A DNA stretch of 64,000 nt from contig DMCY01000019.1 of NCBI GenBank assembly GCA_003451675.1, positions 9,866 to 73,865 of the forward strand, in the 5' to 3' direction. The position numbers and the translations under genes were made by a program. Positions 40,504-50,457 of the stretch are shown in pieces (the stretch's first letter is position 1; the number at the start of each line of letters is the position of its first letter). The notes under the pieces were generated by a model. It was not told where the DNA came from and did no database searches. It worked only from the letters and a program-made list of their open reading frames with translations. This stretch comes from Candidatus Atribacteria bacterium. GTDB taxonomy: Bacteria > Atribacterota > JS1 > SB-45 > 34-128.

Positions 40504-41115
40504 CTAGATACGAGATACAAATTTTTTCCATATTATTTCTACCTGTTCTTTAGTCTTATCCAATGAGCTACTATTATCTATCACGTAATCAGCCATTTTA
40601 GCTTTTTCTTTCATAGGTATTTGAGATTTTATCCTCTGTAAGGCTTCTTCTTTAGATAAATTATTTCTCCTAATTAATCTCTTTACTTGTTCATCTTCAT
40701 TTATATATACGACTATTATCTTATCCATTAATCTATCCAACTTAGCTTCATAGATTAAGGCAGCATCTATAATTAATATTTTTTCCTGGTTATGAGTTTT
40801 ATTTCTTGCTAAATTTATCTCTTTTTTAATCAATCTTGTTATTTCAGAATGAGTAATATCATTTATTTTTTTTAAGAGAGTCTGATTTGCAAAGACTATT
40901 TTGCCCAATTTTTTTCTATCAATAATCAGGTCGTTTTGTAAAATATTTTTCCCAAATAATTTAACAATTTTCTTCCAGGCAGGTTTGTATGGTAAAATCA
41001 CACTATGACCAAGTTTATCAGCATCAATAATTTTAGCCCCTAAATCTTTAAACATCTTAGTTACTGTACTTTTACCGCTTCCAATCCCACCGGTTAGACC
41101 AACAATTAATGTCAT
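40504..41115 (-). CDS. coaE: Dephospho-CoA kinase
   Basis: 203 residues. P-loop GGIGSGKST at 9-17, DADKLGH near 36-42, and the lid segment VKRLIRRNNLSKEEALQRI. Last step of coenzyme A synthesis: phosphorylates the 3'-OH of dephospho-CoA. The polA-coaE order is common in Gram-positive bacteria; about 100 bases of facing repeats separate it from polA. Confidence 0.94.
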   Translation of the reverse strand: MTLIVGLTGGIGSGKSTVTKMFKDLGAKIIDADKLGHSVILPYKPAWKKIVKLFGKNILQNDLIIDRKKLGKIVFANQTLLKKINDITHSEITRLIKKEINLARNKTHNQEKILIIDAALIYEAKLDRLMDKIIVVYINEDEQVKRLIRRNNLSKEEALQRIKSQIPMKEKAKMADYVIDNSSSLDKTKEQVEIIWKKFVSRI

Positions 41116-41130
41116 GATTTCTCCCTTATT

Positions 41131-41222
41131 CGGTTAGCTAGTTAGTTGGTTACCTGGTTAACTGGTTTAGCATTAATTCATTAACCAACTAACCAGGTAA
41201 CTAAGTAACCAGCTAACTAACT
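41131..41222. repeat. Facing octamer arrays between polA and coaE
   Basis: CGGTTAGCTAGTTAGTTGGT plus TACCTGGTTAACTGG face AACCAACTAACCAGGTAACT plus AAGTAACCAGCTAACTAA around a 15-base centre near 41170, giving an almost complete long hairpin. The polA stop codon (41213-41215) lies inside the right array. Confidence 0.85.
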
Positions 41223-43876
41223 TCTGCCCAATTACTACCCGTTTTTAAATTAACTTTTATAGGAACAGAAAGTTTTAAGCTATGTTCCATAATGTCCTTT
41301 ATAATATCTTTGGCTTTTTCTAACTCTGGCTTGTAAACCTCAAATATTAATTCATCATGTATTTGGAGTAGTAATTTACTTTTAAATCGTTCTTTTTTAA
41401 AAGATTCATCTATTTTAATCATAGCTAATTTTATTAAATCAGCTGCGCTTCCTTGAATGGGAGCATTAATAGCAATTCTTTCGTTAAATTCACGAATATT
41501 TTTATCATTGCTGTTTATACCTTCTAAATATCTCCTTCGGTTTAATAAAGTTATTACATAGCCTTTTTTTCGGGCTTCCTCTTTTTCTCTCTCAATATAT
41601 TTTTTTACACCTTGATATCTATAAAAATAATTATTAATATATTTTTCGGCCTCTTCTCTTCCTATCCCTAAATTGCGTGCTAACCCATAACTACTCATTC
41701 CGTAAATAATACCAAAATTAATTACCTTGGCCATCCTTCTCATCTGCTTGCTAATTATATTTTGATCAAGTCCAAATATTCCCGAAGCAGTATGAGCATG
41801 AATGTCTTCACCATTTTTAAAAGCATTGAGCAAGCTTTCATCCTGAGAGAGATGAGCTAAAATGCGTAATTCTATCTGAGAATAATCGGCAGATAATAGC
41901 ACAAACCCCTCCTCTGCGATAAAAGCCTTTCTGATTTCTTTCCCTATTTCGGTTCTAATGGGGATATTTTGAAGGTTAGGTTCACTACTGCTTAACCTTC
42001 CGGTAGAAGTAACAGTTTGATGAAAAGAGGTATGTATTCTCTTAGTTTTGCTATTAACTAAAAAGGGTAATTTATCGATATAAGTATTTTTTAGCTTACC
42101 TAATTCTCTATATTCCAGAATAAAAGACACAACCTTGTGCTGGGGAGCTAAAGTATTAAGTACATCCGCATTGGTAGAATAACCAGTTTTTGTCTTTTTT
42201 ATTACCGGCAGTTTTAATCTTTCAAAAAGTATAACACTCAACTGTTTTGGAGAATTAATATTAAATTCCGTTCCAGATAAATTATAAATAGTTTTTTTCA
42301 ACTCTCCGAGACGGGTATCCACTTGTTGGGACATCTTTTTTAAAAAATCAATATTCACCTTAATACCATTGATTTCCATTTCTCCTAAGATTTTTACTAA
42401 AGGCATTTCTATTTTTCTGAATAATGAAATTAAATTTTTTTCTTCCATTTTTTCTTCTAAAATATCTTTTAATTTCAAAATATTTTGAGCATTTTCGCAA
42501 GCATCTACTATACTCACAATGGTATTTTGTTTGCCTTCTTTATTTTCATTATTTTTAAAATATTTTAAGTATTCCCAAAATAAATTTCTTAAATTATAAT
42601 TCTCACTTGAAGGATTTAATAAATAAGCAGCAATCATAGTATCAAAATTATTTCCTTCTATTCCTACTTTATTCCTACAAAGCACTATAAAATTAAATTT
42701 AAGGTTATGGCTAATTTTAATAATTCCCTGGTTTTCAAAATAGGGACGCAATTTACTTAAAACTAATTCGAGAGAAAGACATTTGGAATTTTCTATTAAA
42801 TTTAAAGCAAATAACGGGATATAATAATTTTCATTATCTTTGAAACTGAGGGCAATTCCTAAAATATCTGATGAAATGGCATTATCTGAAGAATTTATAA
42901 TATAAAAAGAAAAATATTTTTTTTCTATAATTCTGTTGGTCAATCTCTCTAATTTTTCTTCAGTGTCAATTAAATTGAATTTTAACTTAGTTTTTTCATG
43001 ATTAATTTTAGGAGCAATCTTTTTTAATAGATTTTTAAATTCTAATTTTTTAAATATTTTCCACAATTCTTCGTAATTTGGTGATTTCACTCTAAAAGAA
43101 TCAAAATCGTACTTTATAGGAACTTCTCTTACAATAGTAGCCAACATTTTACTCATTTTAATCTGGTCTTCGTATTCTCTTATCGCTTCTCTCAAAGATC
43201 TTTTAGAAATTTTGTCAGCATTATTCAAAATATTTTCTAAGTTTCCAAATTCTTTAATTAAAGCTATGGCAGTCTTTTCTCCTATGCCCGGAACACCCGG
43301 AATATTATCAGAAGAATCTCCTTTTAAGGCTAAAATATCCACTATTTTCTCAGAGCCTACTCCAAATTTTTTCTTTATACCTTCTTCGTCGTAAATTTTA
43401 ACCTCGGTTACTCCCTTGATAGTAGTCATTATCTTAGTATGGGGAGAGATAAGCTGAAAAGCATCTTTATCTCCGGTAACAATAATGGTATTACAATTTC
43501 TTTTTTCTGCTTCCTTTGCTATGGTACCAATAACATCATCTGCCTCATAACCCTCTTTTGAACAAGAGGAAATATTATAATTGCTGATAATTTCCTTAAT
43601 TAGGGGAATTTGGCTAATTAATTCGTCGGGCATTTTCTTCCGATGAGCTTTGTATTCTTTAAACTCCTTATGTCGAAAAGTCGGAACAGGTGTATCAAAG
43701 GTAATTACCATATATTCTGGCTTTTCTTCTTCTAATAACCTGATTAATATCATAGTAAACCCGTAAACTGCATTGACAACCTGGCCATACGTGGTAGTTA
43801 ATTGAGGTAATGCATAAAAAGCACGATAGAGTAAACCTTGTCCATCAACCAAAATAAATTTTTTCCTGTTATTCAT
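41213..43876 (-). CDS. polA: DNA polymerase I
   Basis: 887 residues. N-terminal 5'-nuclease domain (about 1-290) with LVDGQGLLYRAF, EADDVIG, VTGDKD and LKGDSSDNIPGVPGIGEKTA. Central 3'-5' exonuclease-like domain (about 300-480) where the DxE catalytic pair is not found (FSFYIINSSDNAIS at the expected place), so proofreading is probably lost, as in Bacillus and Thermus enzymes. Polymerase motifs A (SADYSQIELR), B (RRMAKVINFGIIYG) and C (QIHDELIFEV) are intact. The stop codon is in repeat DNA. Confidence 0.96.
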   Translation of the reverse strand: MNNRKKFILVDGQGLLYRAFYALPQLTTTYGQVVNAVYGFTMILIRLLEEEKPEYMVITFDTPVPTFRHKEFKEYKAHRKKMPDELISQIPLIKEIISNYNISSCSKEGYEADDVIGTIAKEAEKRNCNTIIVTGDKDAFQLISPHTKIMTTIKGVTEVKIYDEEGIKKKFGVGSEKIVDILALKGDSSDNIPGVPGIGEKTAIALIKEFGNLENILNNADKISKRSLREAIREYEDQIKMSKMLATIVREVPIKYDFDSFRVKSPNYEELWKIFKKLEFKNLLKKIAPKINHEKTKLKFNLIDTEEKLERLTNRIIEKKYFSFYIINSSDNAISSDILGIALSFKDNENYYIPLFALNLIENSKCLSLELVLSKLRPYFENQGIIKISHNLKFNFIVLCRNKVGIEGNNFDTMIAAYLLNPSSENYNLRNLFWEYLKYFKNNENKEGKQNTIVSIVDACENAQNILKLKDILEEKMEEKNLISLFRKIEMPLVKILGEMEINGIKVNIDFLKKMSQQVDTRLGELKKTIYNLSGTEFNINSPKQLSVILFERLKLPVIKKTKTGYSTNADVLNTLAPQHKVVSFILEYRELGKLKNTYIDKLPFLVNSKTKRIHTSFHQTVTSTGRLSSSEPNLQNIPIRTEIGKEIRKAFIAEEGFVLLSADYSQIELRILAHLSQDESLLNAFKNGEDIHAHTASGIFGLDQNIISKQMRRMAKVINFGIIYGMSSYGLARNLGIGREEAEKYINNYFYRYQGVKKYIEREKEEARKKGYVITLLNRRRYLEGINSNDKNIREFNERIAINAPIQGSAADLIKLAMIKIDESFKKERFKSKLLLQIHDELIFEVYKPELEKAKDIIKDIMEHSLKLSVPIKVNLKTGSNWAEVS

Positions 43877-44017
43877 AACTCTCTTCTTTCGTTTTATGTT
43901 AGTGTATAACTTTATTGGGGTACTTTAAGAAAAAAAGAATAGCTGTCACTTTTGTTTTTCTAATTTTCTGTTTCTTTAGTGCTTTTCTTTCTCTTTACTC
44001 GATACTGATTTTTTTTC

Positions 44018-44046
44018 TTGACAATAAATATCACTTAACCTATAAT
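44018..44046 (+). promoter_or_regulatory. Consensus sigma-70/A promoter of tRNA-Leu
   Basis: TTGACA (44018-44023), 17-base spacer, TATAAT (44041-44046): both hexamers match consensus exactly. The tRNA begins 23 bases past the -10. Confidence 0.9.
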
Positions 44047-44068
44047 TTTTAAGCAGAGATACCCAAAT

Positions 44069-44157
44069 GCCGAAGTGGCGAAATTGGTAGACGCACTGGA
44101 CTCAAAATCCAGCGAGCCTCACAGCTCGTGTCGGTTCGACTCCGACCTTCGGCACCA
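44069..44157 (+). tRNA. tRNA-Leu (anticodon CAA)
   Basis: 89 bases including encoded CCA. Acceptor stem GCCGAAG pairs with CTTCGGC, anticodon stem CTGGA/TCCAG with loop CTCAAAA gives CAA at 44103-44105, a long variable arm (GCGAGCCTCACAGCTCGT) and T-arm GTCGGTTCGACTCCGAC. Reads UUG. No terminator was recognised after it; CGTATAT heptamers begin within 10 bases. Confidence 0.96.
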
Positions 44158-44527
44158 CTTTCTCGTATCTCGTATATCGTATTTCGTATATCGTAATTAA
44201 TACACAATACAAATCCATCTAATTAAATTAATAATTCAAAACATTTTTATATAAAGTATTACTTTTAATGTAGGAGGTCGAATTTATTCGACCCGCATTA
44301 TTCGGGTTTGATAAATCAAACCCTAGACCATTACTCATTACGGGCAGACACAAGGTCTGCCCCTACATGTTATACATTTATTATTTTCTCCACGAGATAC
44401 GAGATACGAATTAGGCTCCTGAATTTTATCTCTTTCTTTCTTTACTATATACTCGATATCTTATTCTGGCTACTGGCTTCTATTTTTTTCCTTATTCACT
44501 ATATAACTATATACGATATACGATATA
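44158..44527. repeat. Repeat block after tRNA-Leu
   Basis: No gene. CTCGTATCTCGTATATCGTA heptamers at 44161-44195; palindromes TCGAATTTATTCGA (about 44278-44292), GGGTTTGATAAATCAAACCC (about 44304-44323) and an imperfect GGGCAGAC...GTCTGCCC with CCTAC tail at 44342-44366; GAGATACGAGATACGA near 44393; CGATATACGATATAC run at about 44513-44530 that includes the stop codon of the next gene. Confidence 0.8.
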
Positions 44528-44755
44528 CTAATTATCATTATCTAATAAATCATTATTATAAATCAAGGCTTGGCTGATTAAATCAACTGCTTCTTGAGTT
44601 TCGCATTTAGGTACCAATATTTCTATATTTCCGTTTAATTCATCTTTACCCACTTCTAACTGGTTTAAAATGGTTTCAATTCCTTTTTCTTTTAGTATTT
44701 TTTCTAAATTTCTGGCTAATGATATATTCTGAGCGATATAAATAACTTTCCACAT
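44528..44755 (-). CDS. Small conserved protein, DUF2007-like
   Basis: 75 residues. The pattern MWKVIYIAQNISLARNLEKI, then ILKEKGIETILNQL and IEILVPKCETQEAVDLIS, resembles the small alpha/beta DUF2007 (putative signal-transducing) fold. It follows dnaE by 37 bases on the same strand, a position where Clostridia often carry a small unnamed gene of this kind. Function unknown. The stop codon lies in the CGATATACTAATT repeat, so the acidic tail (LLDNDN) may be repeat-shaped. Confidence 0.7.
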   Translation of the reverse strand: MWKVIYIAQNISLARNLEKILKEKGIETILNQLEVGKDELNGNIEILVPKCETQEAVDLISQALIYNNDLLDNDN

Positions 44756-44792
44756 TATAAATAAATCCTCTAATATTAATTTTTATTATTCT

Positions 44793-47700
44793 TTAACATT
44801 TTTCTGTCCATATTTTTTTATTTCCTAAAATACTACGTATTTCTTTCATTAATTTATCATTTATATTAAGTGAATATTTTTTACCTAGGGCATGTAATAT
44901 AGTTTTATCCTTATCCTTGAAATGAAATATTACTTGACTTTTCCCCGGATAACTGTAAAATAATTCTTTTAATTTTTTTAAAAGATCGGGTTTATTCTCT
45001 TCAGTGTTAATTTCTAGATGGAGTTCTTCGGCAAGATTCTGATTTTTCTCTTTTGTCTTGAGATTAGATTTTTTATTTTCTATGTATTTTTCTAAAAAAG
45101 TTATTTTCTCGGCAATAACTTTTGTTTTTCCCTCTGCCACATCAAGTCGCCCTTCTGTTATGACAATCACATCTTTCTTTATCATTTCTTTGCATTTTTC
45201 GTAAACCTTAGGAAACGCTATTATTTCTACAGTGCCCTCTAAGTCTTCTAAGGTAATAAATGCCATAAGATTTCCATTTTTAGTATTCTTTCTTTTAAAA
45301 TTATTAATCACTCCAGCTAAAACTACTCTGCTTCTATCTGAAAAGTTGGTTAATTCAATTGAAGTAGAAGTTACAATTTTCTTTAATCTTTCCTTATAAT
45401 CATTCAGGGGGTGATGGGAAATATATAACCCTAACATTTCTTTTTCCATAGCCAAAAGTTCATTTTTAGAAAATTCTGATATATCTGGTAATTTATCCTG
45501 ATAACCACCACCTTTATCTGAATTACTTTTTTCAAAAAGATCAAAGAGTGAAGTCTGCCCATTTCTCTTAGATTTTTGATATTCTTGCCCACTTTTTAAT
45601 GATACATCTAAGACTGCCAATAATTGGGATCTTTTTGCCCCGATAGAATCAAAGGCACCACATTTTATTAGACTTTCGATTACCCTCTTATTTACTACTC
45701 TTAAATCAACTCTCTGGCAAAAATCGAGCAAAGAAGTAAAATTGGAATTTCTTCTACGTTCTCCAATAATAGTTTTTATAGCCTTTTCACCAACATTTTT
45801 CACAGCAGCCAATCCAAAGCGAATAGCCTTTCCCTCTACTACGGTAAAATTTACTAAACTCTGATTTATATCGGGAGGCAGTATTTCAATATTCATATTC
45901 CGGCATTCTTTTATATATAAAGCTACCTTATCGTTGTTTCCCATAATACTGGTAAGTAAAGAAGCCATATACTCTATTGTATAATGAGTTTTTAAATAGG
46001 CAGTCTGGTAAGAAATAAACGCGTAAGAAACGCTGTGAGATTTATTAAAACCATATCCGGCAAAATAAGCAATCAAATCAAATATTTCAGCAGCTGTCTT
46101 TTTTTTAATATTATTTTTTTGAGCACCTTTTATAAAAAGTTCTCGTTGTTTTTCCATCACTCCTTTCTGTTTTTTCCCCATGGCTTTTCGCAGTATATCT
46201 GCTTGTCCTAAGGTAAATCCTGCTAATTCACTGGCAATTTTCATAACCTGTTCCTGATAAACGATTACCCCATAAGTCTCCTTTAATATAGGTTCTAAAC
46301 AAGGATGGGGATATTTTATTTTTGCCTTTCCCTTCTTTCCATTGATGAAATCATCGATCATACCGCTCCCCAAAGGTCCTGGTCTATACAATGCCAGTAA
46401 GGCAGTAATATCTTCTATGTTTTCAGGTTTCAATCTTTTAACTAAGTCTCTCATCCCTTCACTCTCTAATTGGAAAACACCGGCACAGTTTCCTTTAGAT
46501 AACATCTTGTATACTTTTTTATCATCCAAAGGAATCTTGTTTATATCAATCTTTTCTCCTCGAGTATGTTTTATTATTTTTAAAGCATTACTTATAACAG
46601 TTAAAGTGCGGAGTCCCAAAAAATCCATTTTCAACAATCCCAGTTCTTCCAATTCAGCCATAGCGTACTGAGTACATATTTCTCCTTCAGCGGTCTTTTG
46701 CAGAGGAACGTAATCAGTCAGTGGTTTTCGAGAGAGAACTATGCCTGCAGCATGAGTAGAAGCATGTCGAGCTAAACCTTCTAAAGAAGAGGCGGTCTCA
46801 ATCAACTTTTTTATATCCTCATCGCTTTTCATTAACTCTTTAATTCGACTTTCCATCTTTAAAGCCTTTTCGATAGTAATATTGGGTTCCCAGGGAATCA
46901 TTTTAGCGATAGTATCCACCCGAGCGTAGGGAATTCCCAAAGCTCTGCCCACATCTCTAACAGCAGCTCTGGCTGCCATAGTACCAAAAGTAATTATCTG
47001 AGCTACTTTATCATTACCGTATTTTTTAGAAACATACTCAATTACTTCTTCTCTTCGTTCATAACAAAAATCAATATCAAAATCTGGCATACTAATTCTT
47101 TCTGGATTTAAAAATCTTTCAAACAGTAAACCATATGCCATAGGGTCAATATTGGTAATATTTAGACAATAGGCAACTAAGCTTCCTGCGGCAGAACCTC
47201 GACCAGGTCCCACCATAATTCCTTTTTCTTTAGCATATCTTACAAAATCCCACACAATTAAAAAATAAGGTTCAAATTCCATCTTTTTAATAACTGAAAG
47301 TTCGTATTCTAATCTCTCCTCCAATTGTTCTGTAATTTCAGAATATCTCTCATTAAGCCCTTTATAACAAAGCTCTTTTAAATAAGTATTAATGTTATGT
47401 TCAGGAGGAACTTTAAATTCTGGTAATTGAGCGTGCCTAAAATCAATTTCTAAATTACATTTTTCAGCAATACGGATGGTGTTTTCAAGGGCTTGAGGAA
47501 CTTTTGAAAAATTTTCATTCATCTCTTCGGGGGAATTAAAATAAAATGCATCGGTAGAAAATTTTAAGCGTTTAGGATCACCTAAATTAGTAGCTGTTTG
47601 GATACAAAGCAAAATTTCGTGTGCTCGAGCATCTTCCTTATTTATATAATGGATATCATTGGTCGCAACAAGAGGAATAGAAAGTTCTTGACTTATCTCA

Positions 47701-48278
47701 ATGAGATTTTCATTTACAATTTCCTGTTCGGGAATACCATTTTTTTGTAATTCTAAATAAAAATTACCTTCTCCGAAAATATCAAAGAAATCAAGGGCTA
47801 CTTCCCTGGCTTTTTTGATATCTTTCTGTAAAATACATTGGGCAATTTCTCCCTTTAAACAAGCTGAAAGAGCAATTAATCCTTTGCTGTGTTTTCTTAA
47901 TATTTCTTTATCAATTCTTGGCTTATAATAAAAACCTTCTAAGTAAGATAAAGTAACTAACTTTATTAAATTTTTATAGCCTTCATTGTTTTTAACTAAT
48001 AGTATTAGATGATGAGGAGTTTCTTTTCTTTGCGAGGATTTATCAAACCTGCTTCGGTGAGCAACATACATTTCACAGCCAATAATGGGCTTTACTCCCT
48101 GTCGAATAGCTTCTTTGTAGAATTGTATAGCTCCATACATAACCCCGTGATCGGTAATAGCCAAGGCGGGCATCTTATGCTTTTTAGCTTGAGCTACTAA
48201 TTCTGATATTCGGCAGGCTCCATCCAATAGACTGTATTCGGTATGTACATGTAGGTGAACAAAGTTTGCGTGCCACAT
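44793..48278 (-). CDS. dnaE: DNA polymerase III alpha subunit (DnaE type)
   Basis: 1161 residues from ATG at 48278. The frame stays open for 45 more codons upstream, but these translate CTCGTATCTCGTA and TTAGCCAG repeats and are not protein-like. A GGGAGGT site lies about 15 bases from this ATG, rather far. PHP domain begins with HLHVHTEYS at 8-16; the catalytic metal site is in MPDFDIDFCYERREE; PGRGSAAGS precedes it; an OB-fold (VVLAGVINNFKRKNTKNG) lies near the C-terminus. Replicative polymerase. pfkA and fba lie upstream on the same strand. Confidence 0.95.
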   Translation of the reverse strand: MWHANFVHLHVHTEYSLLDGACRISELVAQAKKHKMPALAITDHGVMYGAIQFYKEAIRQGVKPIIGCEMYVAHRSRFDKSSQRKETPHHLILLVKNNEGYKNLIKLVTLSYLEGFYYKPRIDKEILRKHSKGLIALSACLKGEIAQCILQKDIKKAREVALDFFDIFGEGNFYLELQKNGIPEQEIVNENLIEISQELSIPLVATNDIHYINKEDARAHEILLCIQTATNLGDPKRLKFSTDAFYFNSPEEMNENFSKVPQALENTIRIAEKCNLEIDFRHAQLPEFKVPPEHNINTYLKELCYKGLNERYSEITEQLEERLEYELSVIKKMEFEPYFLIVWDFVRYAKEKGIMVGPGRGSAAGSLVAYCLNITNIDPMAYGLLFERFLNPERISMPDFDIDFCYERREEVIEYVSKKYGNDKVAQIITFGTMAARAAVRDVGRALGIPYARVDTIAKMIPWEPNITIEKALKMESRIKELMKSDEDIKKLIETASSLEGLARHASTHAAGIVLSRKPLTDYVPLQKTAEGEICTQYAMAELEELGLLKMDFLGLRTLTVISNALKIIKHTRGEKIDINKIPLDDKKVYKMLSKGNCAGVFQLESEGMRDLVKRLKPENIEDITALLALYRPGPLGSGMIDDFINGKKGKAKIKYPHPCLEPILKETYGVIVYQEQVMKIASELAGFTLGQADILRKAMGKKQKGVMEKQRELFIKGAQKNNIKKKTAAEIFDLIAYFAGYGFNKSHSVSYAFISYQTAYLKTHYTIEYMASLLTSIMGNNDKVALYIKECRNMNIEILPPDINQSLVNFTVVEGKAIRFGLAAVKNVGEKAIKTIIGERRRNSNFTSLLDFCQRVDLRVVNKRVIESLIKCGAFDSIGAKRSQLLAVLDVSLKSGQEYQKSKRNGQTSLFDLFEKSNSDKGGGYQDKLPDISEFSKNELLAMEKEMLGLYISHHPLNDYKERLKKIVTSTSIELTNFSDRSRVVLAGVINNFKRKNTKNGNLMAFITLEDLEGTVEIIAFPKVYEKCKEMIKKDVIVITEGRLDVAEGKTKVIAEKITFLEKYIENKKSNLKTKEKNQNLAEELHLEINTEENKPDLLKKLKELFYSYPGKSQVIFHFKDKDKTILHALGKKYSLNINDKLMKEIRSILGNKKIWTEKC

Positions 48279-48550
48279 AATTGAAGTGCAATACCTCCCT
48301 GTACTCGTATCTCGTATCTCGTGATTACGTATCTCGTTAAGATTGTTAGCCAGTTTACCGGTTACCCGGTTACCCGGTTTAAGAATTAAAATTATTTTGG
48401 TTAACTGTATCAATTATTAAATTTCATCATTTAACTAAGAAATTGTATTTGAAATTAATGATTAGAATTAACTGATTAACTGGCAAACGGGGTAACCGGG
48501 TAACTTCTATACGCAATACTGTATTCCTATTACGCTCTACGCTAGTTTCA
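48279..48550. repeat. Inverted GTTACCCGG / GGTAACCGGG arrays
   Basis: CTCGTATCTCGTATCTCGTG heptamers at about 48304-48336; GCCAGTTTACCGGTTACCCG at about 48349-48378 faces AACTGGCAAACGGGGTAACC plus GGGTAACTT at about 48477-48505, around an AT-rich spacer of about 100 bases. This is a GC-shifted variant of the TTAGTTGG family. Confidence 0.75.
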
Positions 48551-49591
48551 CTATTTGAAGAATACTTGTGCCAGTTCCCACCATTTCTCATCAACTGTTT
48601 TAAGTTTGTTTACTGCCTCTTCTAAAGGTACTCCAATAAGTTCATTGCCTTTAAGAGCAGCCATATAACCAAATCTTTCTTGAGCAACTAAATCTACCGC
48701 AGTAACCCCACACCTGAGACCTAAAATACGATCGAAGAGTGTAGGAGAACCACCTCTTTGAATATGACCAATTACTGCATTACGAGTTTCTATTCCGGTC
48801 TTTTCTTTTATTAATTCAGCTAAGTTCGCCCCTATTCCCCTTTTTTGTAAAATCATATGACCAAATTGGTCTAATTCTTCTTTTTTAGCCATCATACCGG
48901 GAAATAAGGAAATCCCTTCTGATACAACTACAGAAGCATATTTTTTTCTTTTATAAACTTTTTTTAGATGTTGACACATTTCATCTATATTTACTTTTTC
49001 TTCAGGAATAAGGGTCCAATCTGCACCAGAAGCCATACCGGTAAACAAAGCCACCCAACCGGCATGTCTTCCCATTACTTCTAAAACCATTATTCTGCGA
49101 TGAGAGCGTCCACTATCTTGAAGGCTTCGCATCGCTTCAATTGCCCAGGTAACTGAACTATCGAACCCAAAGGTATAATCAGTCCCGCTAAGATCATTGT
49201 CCATAGTCTTAGGAGCGCCAACCAATTTAACATTTTCCTCTTTAAATAATCTGTTAGCTACACCTAAAGTATCTTCTCCGCCGATAGCTATTATCGCATC
49301 TAATCTAAACTTTTTTATTGAGTCACGAACCTGTTTGACACCATTTTCTATTTTATAAGGATTTAACCTCGAAGTCCCTAAAATAGTTCCTCCTCTATCC
49401 ACTATTTCTTCTACCTCGCTTAAAGATAGGGGGTTTAGATTTCCCTTTACCAATCCCTTCCATCCTTCTTGGATGCCATAGACTTCATAATTATAATCCT
49501 GTGCCCGGTATACTGCTCCTCTGATAGTTGGATTTAATCCGGAACAATCTCCTCCACCGGTTAAAATAGCAATTCTCTTAATCATATTCAT
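48551..49591 (-). CDS. pfkA: 6-phosphofructokinase, probably PPi-dependent
   Basis: 346 residues from ATG at 49591 (next to the fba stop). Group A PFK motifs: LTGGGDCSGLNP, GGEDTLG at about 104-110, PKTMDNDLSGTDYTFGFD from 127, MGRHAGWVAL. The usual ATP determinants GGDGS and PGTIDND are replaced by Asp107 (GGED) and Lys128 (PKT), the two changes that mark PPi-dependent enzymes. Phosphorylates fructose 6-phosphate reversibly if so. Coupled to fba, the next glycolytic enzyme. Confidence 0.9.
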   Translation of the reverse strand: MNMIKRIAILTGGGDCSGLNPTIRGAVYRAQDYNYEVYGIQEGWKGLVKGNLNPLSLSEVEEIVDRGGTILGTSRLNPYKIENGVKQVRDSIKKFRLDAIIAIGGEDTLGVANRLFKEENVKLVGAPKTMDNDLSGTDYTFGFDSSVTWAIEAMRSLQDSGRSHRRIMVLEVMGRHAGWVALFTGMASGADWTLIPEEKVNIDEMCQHLKKVYKRKKYASVVVSEGISLFPGMMAKKEELDQFGHMILQKRGIGANLAELIKEKTGIETRNAVIGHIQRGGSPTLFDRILGLRCGVTAVDLVAQERFGYMAALKGNELIGVPLEEAVNKLKTVDEKWWELAQVFFK

Positions 49592-50457
49592 CACGCCTTT
49601 CCATTACAACCAAAAACTCTTATTCTATCACGAATAATTTCTTTGGCTGCATCTTTTGCTGGTCCTAATATTTTACGTGGGTCAATCTCTTCGGGATTCG
49701 TTTTTATTATTTCTTTCATTTTTTGTGTAAATTTCATCCTGATGCGTGTATCAATATTGATCTTGCATATTCCTGCTGCAATGCCTTTTTTAATTTCTTC
49801 ATCATTGACCCCGGAGGCACCATGCAAGACTAAAGGAACTTCAGTTAATTCTCTTATCTTTTCGATTCTGGGAATATCTAATTTTGCAAAAGGAGTACGA
49901 CATCCATGAATTGTCCCCACTGCAGCGGCAAGAGAATCAATTTCTGTTAACTCTACAAATTTTGCAGCTTCCTCTGGAACAGCCATACTTTCTTTTACTT
50001 TTTCCAGAGCAACTCCTGGCTCATCACTTTCACCCATTTTCCCAATCTGTCCTAATTCTGCCTCTACTGGAATATCGCAGGTATGGGCCATTTCCACTAC
50101 TTTTTTAGTCATCTCTACATTTTCATCGAATGGTAATTTTGATCCATCATACATTAGAGAGGTAAATCCTGCTCTTAAACATTTTATATTTTGATGATAA
50201 TCTGTTCCATGATCTAAATGTAAGGCAACCGGTATGTTTGCTTTTTCAGCCACAGCTTTAACCATGGCTACAATCATATCTAATCCCGCATACTTTATAG
50301 CTCCCTGAGAAGCTTGTAAGATCACCGGTGCTTTTTCTTCTTCAGCAGTCTCTATTATAGCCTGAATTATTTCCATATTATTCGCGTTAAAAGCACCAAC
50401 CCCATACCTTTCTTTTTGCGCTTTTTTCAACATCTCTTTAGTAGTTACAAAAGCCAT
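49591..50457 (-). CDS. fba: Class II fructose-1,6-bisphosphate aldolase
   Basis: 288 residues from ATG at 50457, set by AAGGGG 8 bases upstream; an earlier in-frame ATG lies over that site. Zinc ligands in LHLDHGTDYHQ, VEAELGQIG and VHGASG; the phosphate-binding GASG and the substrate loop NIDTRIRM are conserved. Cleaves fructose 1,6-bisphosphate to DHAP and glyceraldehyde 3-phosphate. First gene of an fba-pfkA unit. Confidence 0.95.
   Translation of the reverse strand: MAFVTTKEMLKKAQKERYGVGAFNANNMEIIQAIIETAEEEKAPVILQASQGAIKYAGLDMIVAMVKAVAEKANIPVALHLDHGTDYHQNIKCLRAGFTSLMYDGSKLPFDENVEMTKKVVEMAHTCDIPVEAELGQIGKMGESDEPGVALEKVKESMAVPEEAAKFVELTEIDSLAAAVGTIHGCRTPFAKLDIPRIEKIRELTEVPLVLHGASGVNDEEIKKGIAAGICKINIDTRIRMKFTQKMKEIIKTNPEEIDPRKILGPAKDAAKEIIRDRIRVFGCNGKA

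Noticed and set aside
44308..44577. 89-residue plus-strand frame
   Set aside because: Composed of repeat DNA (GGGCAGAC palindrome and GATACGA heptamers) and runs into the small gene on the other strand.
48279..48413. 45-codon N-terminal extension of dnaE
   Set aside because: Encoded by heptamer and octamer repeats; PHP-domain homology begins right after the ATG at 48278.
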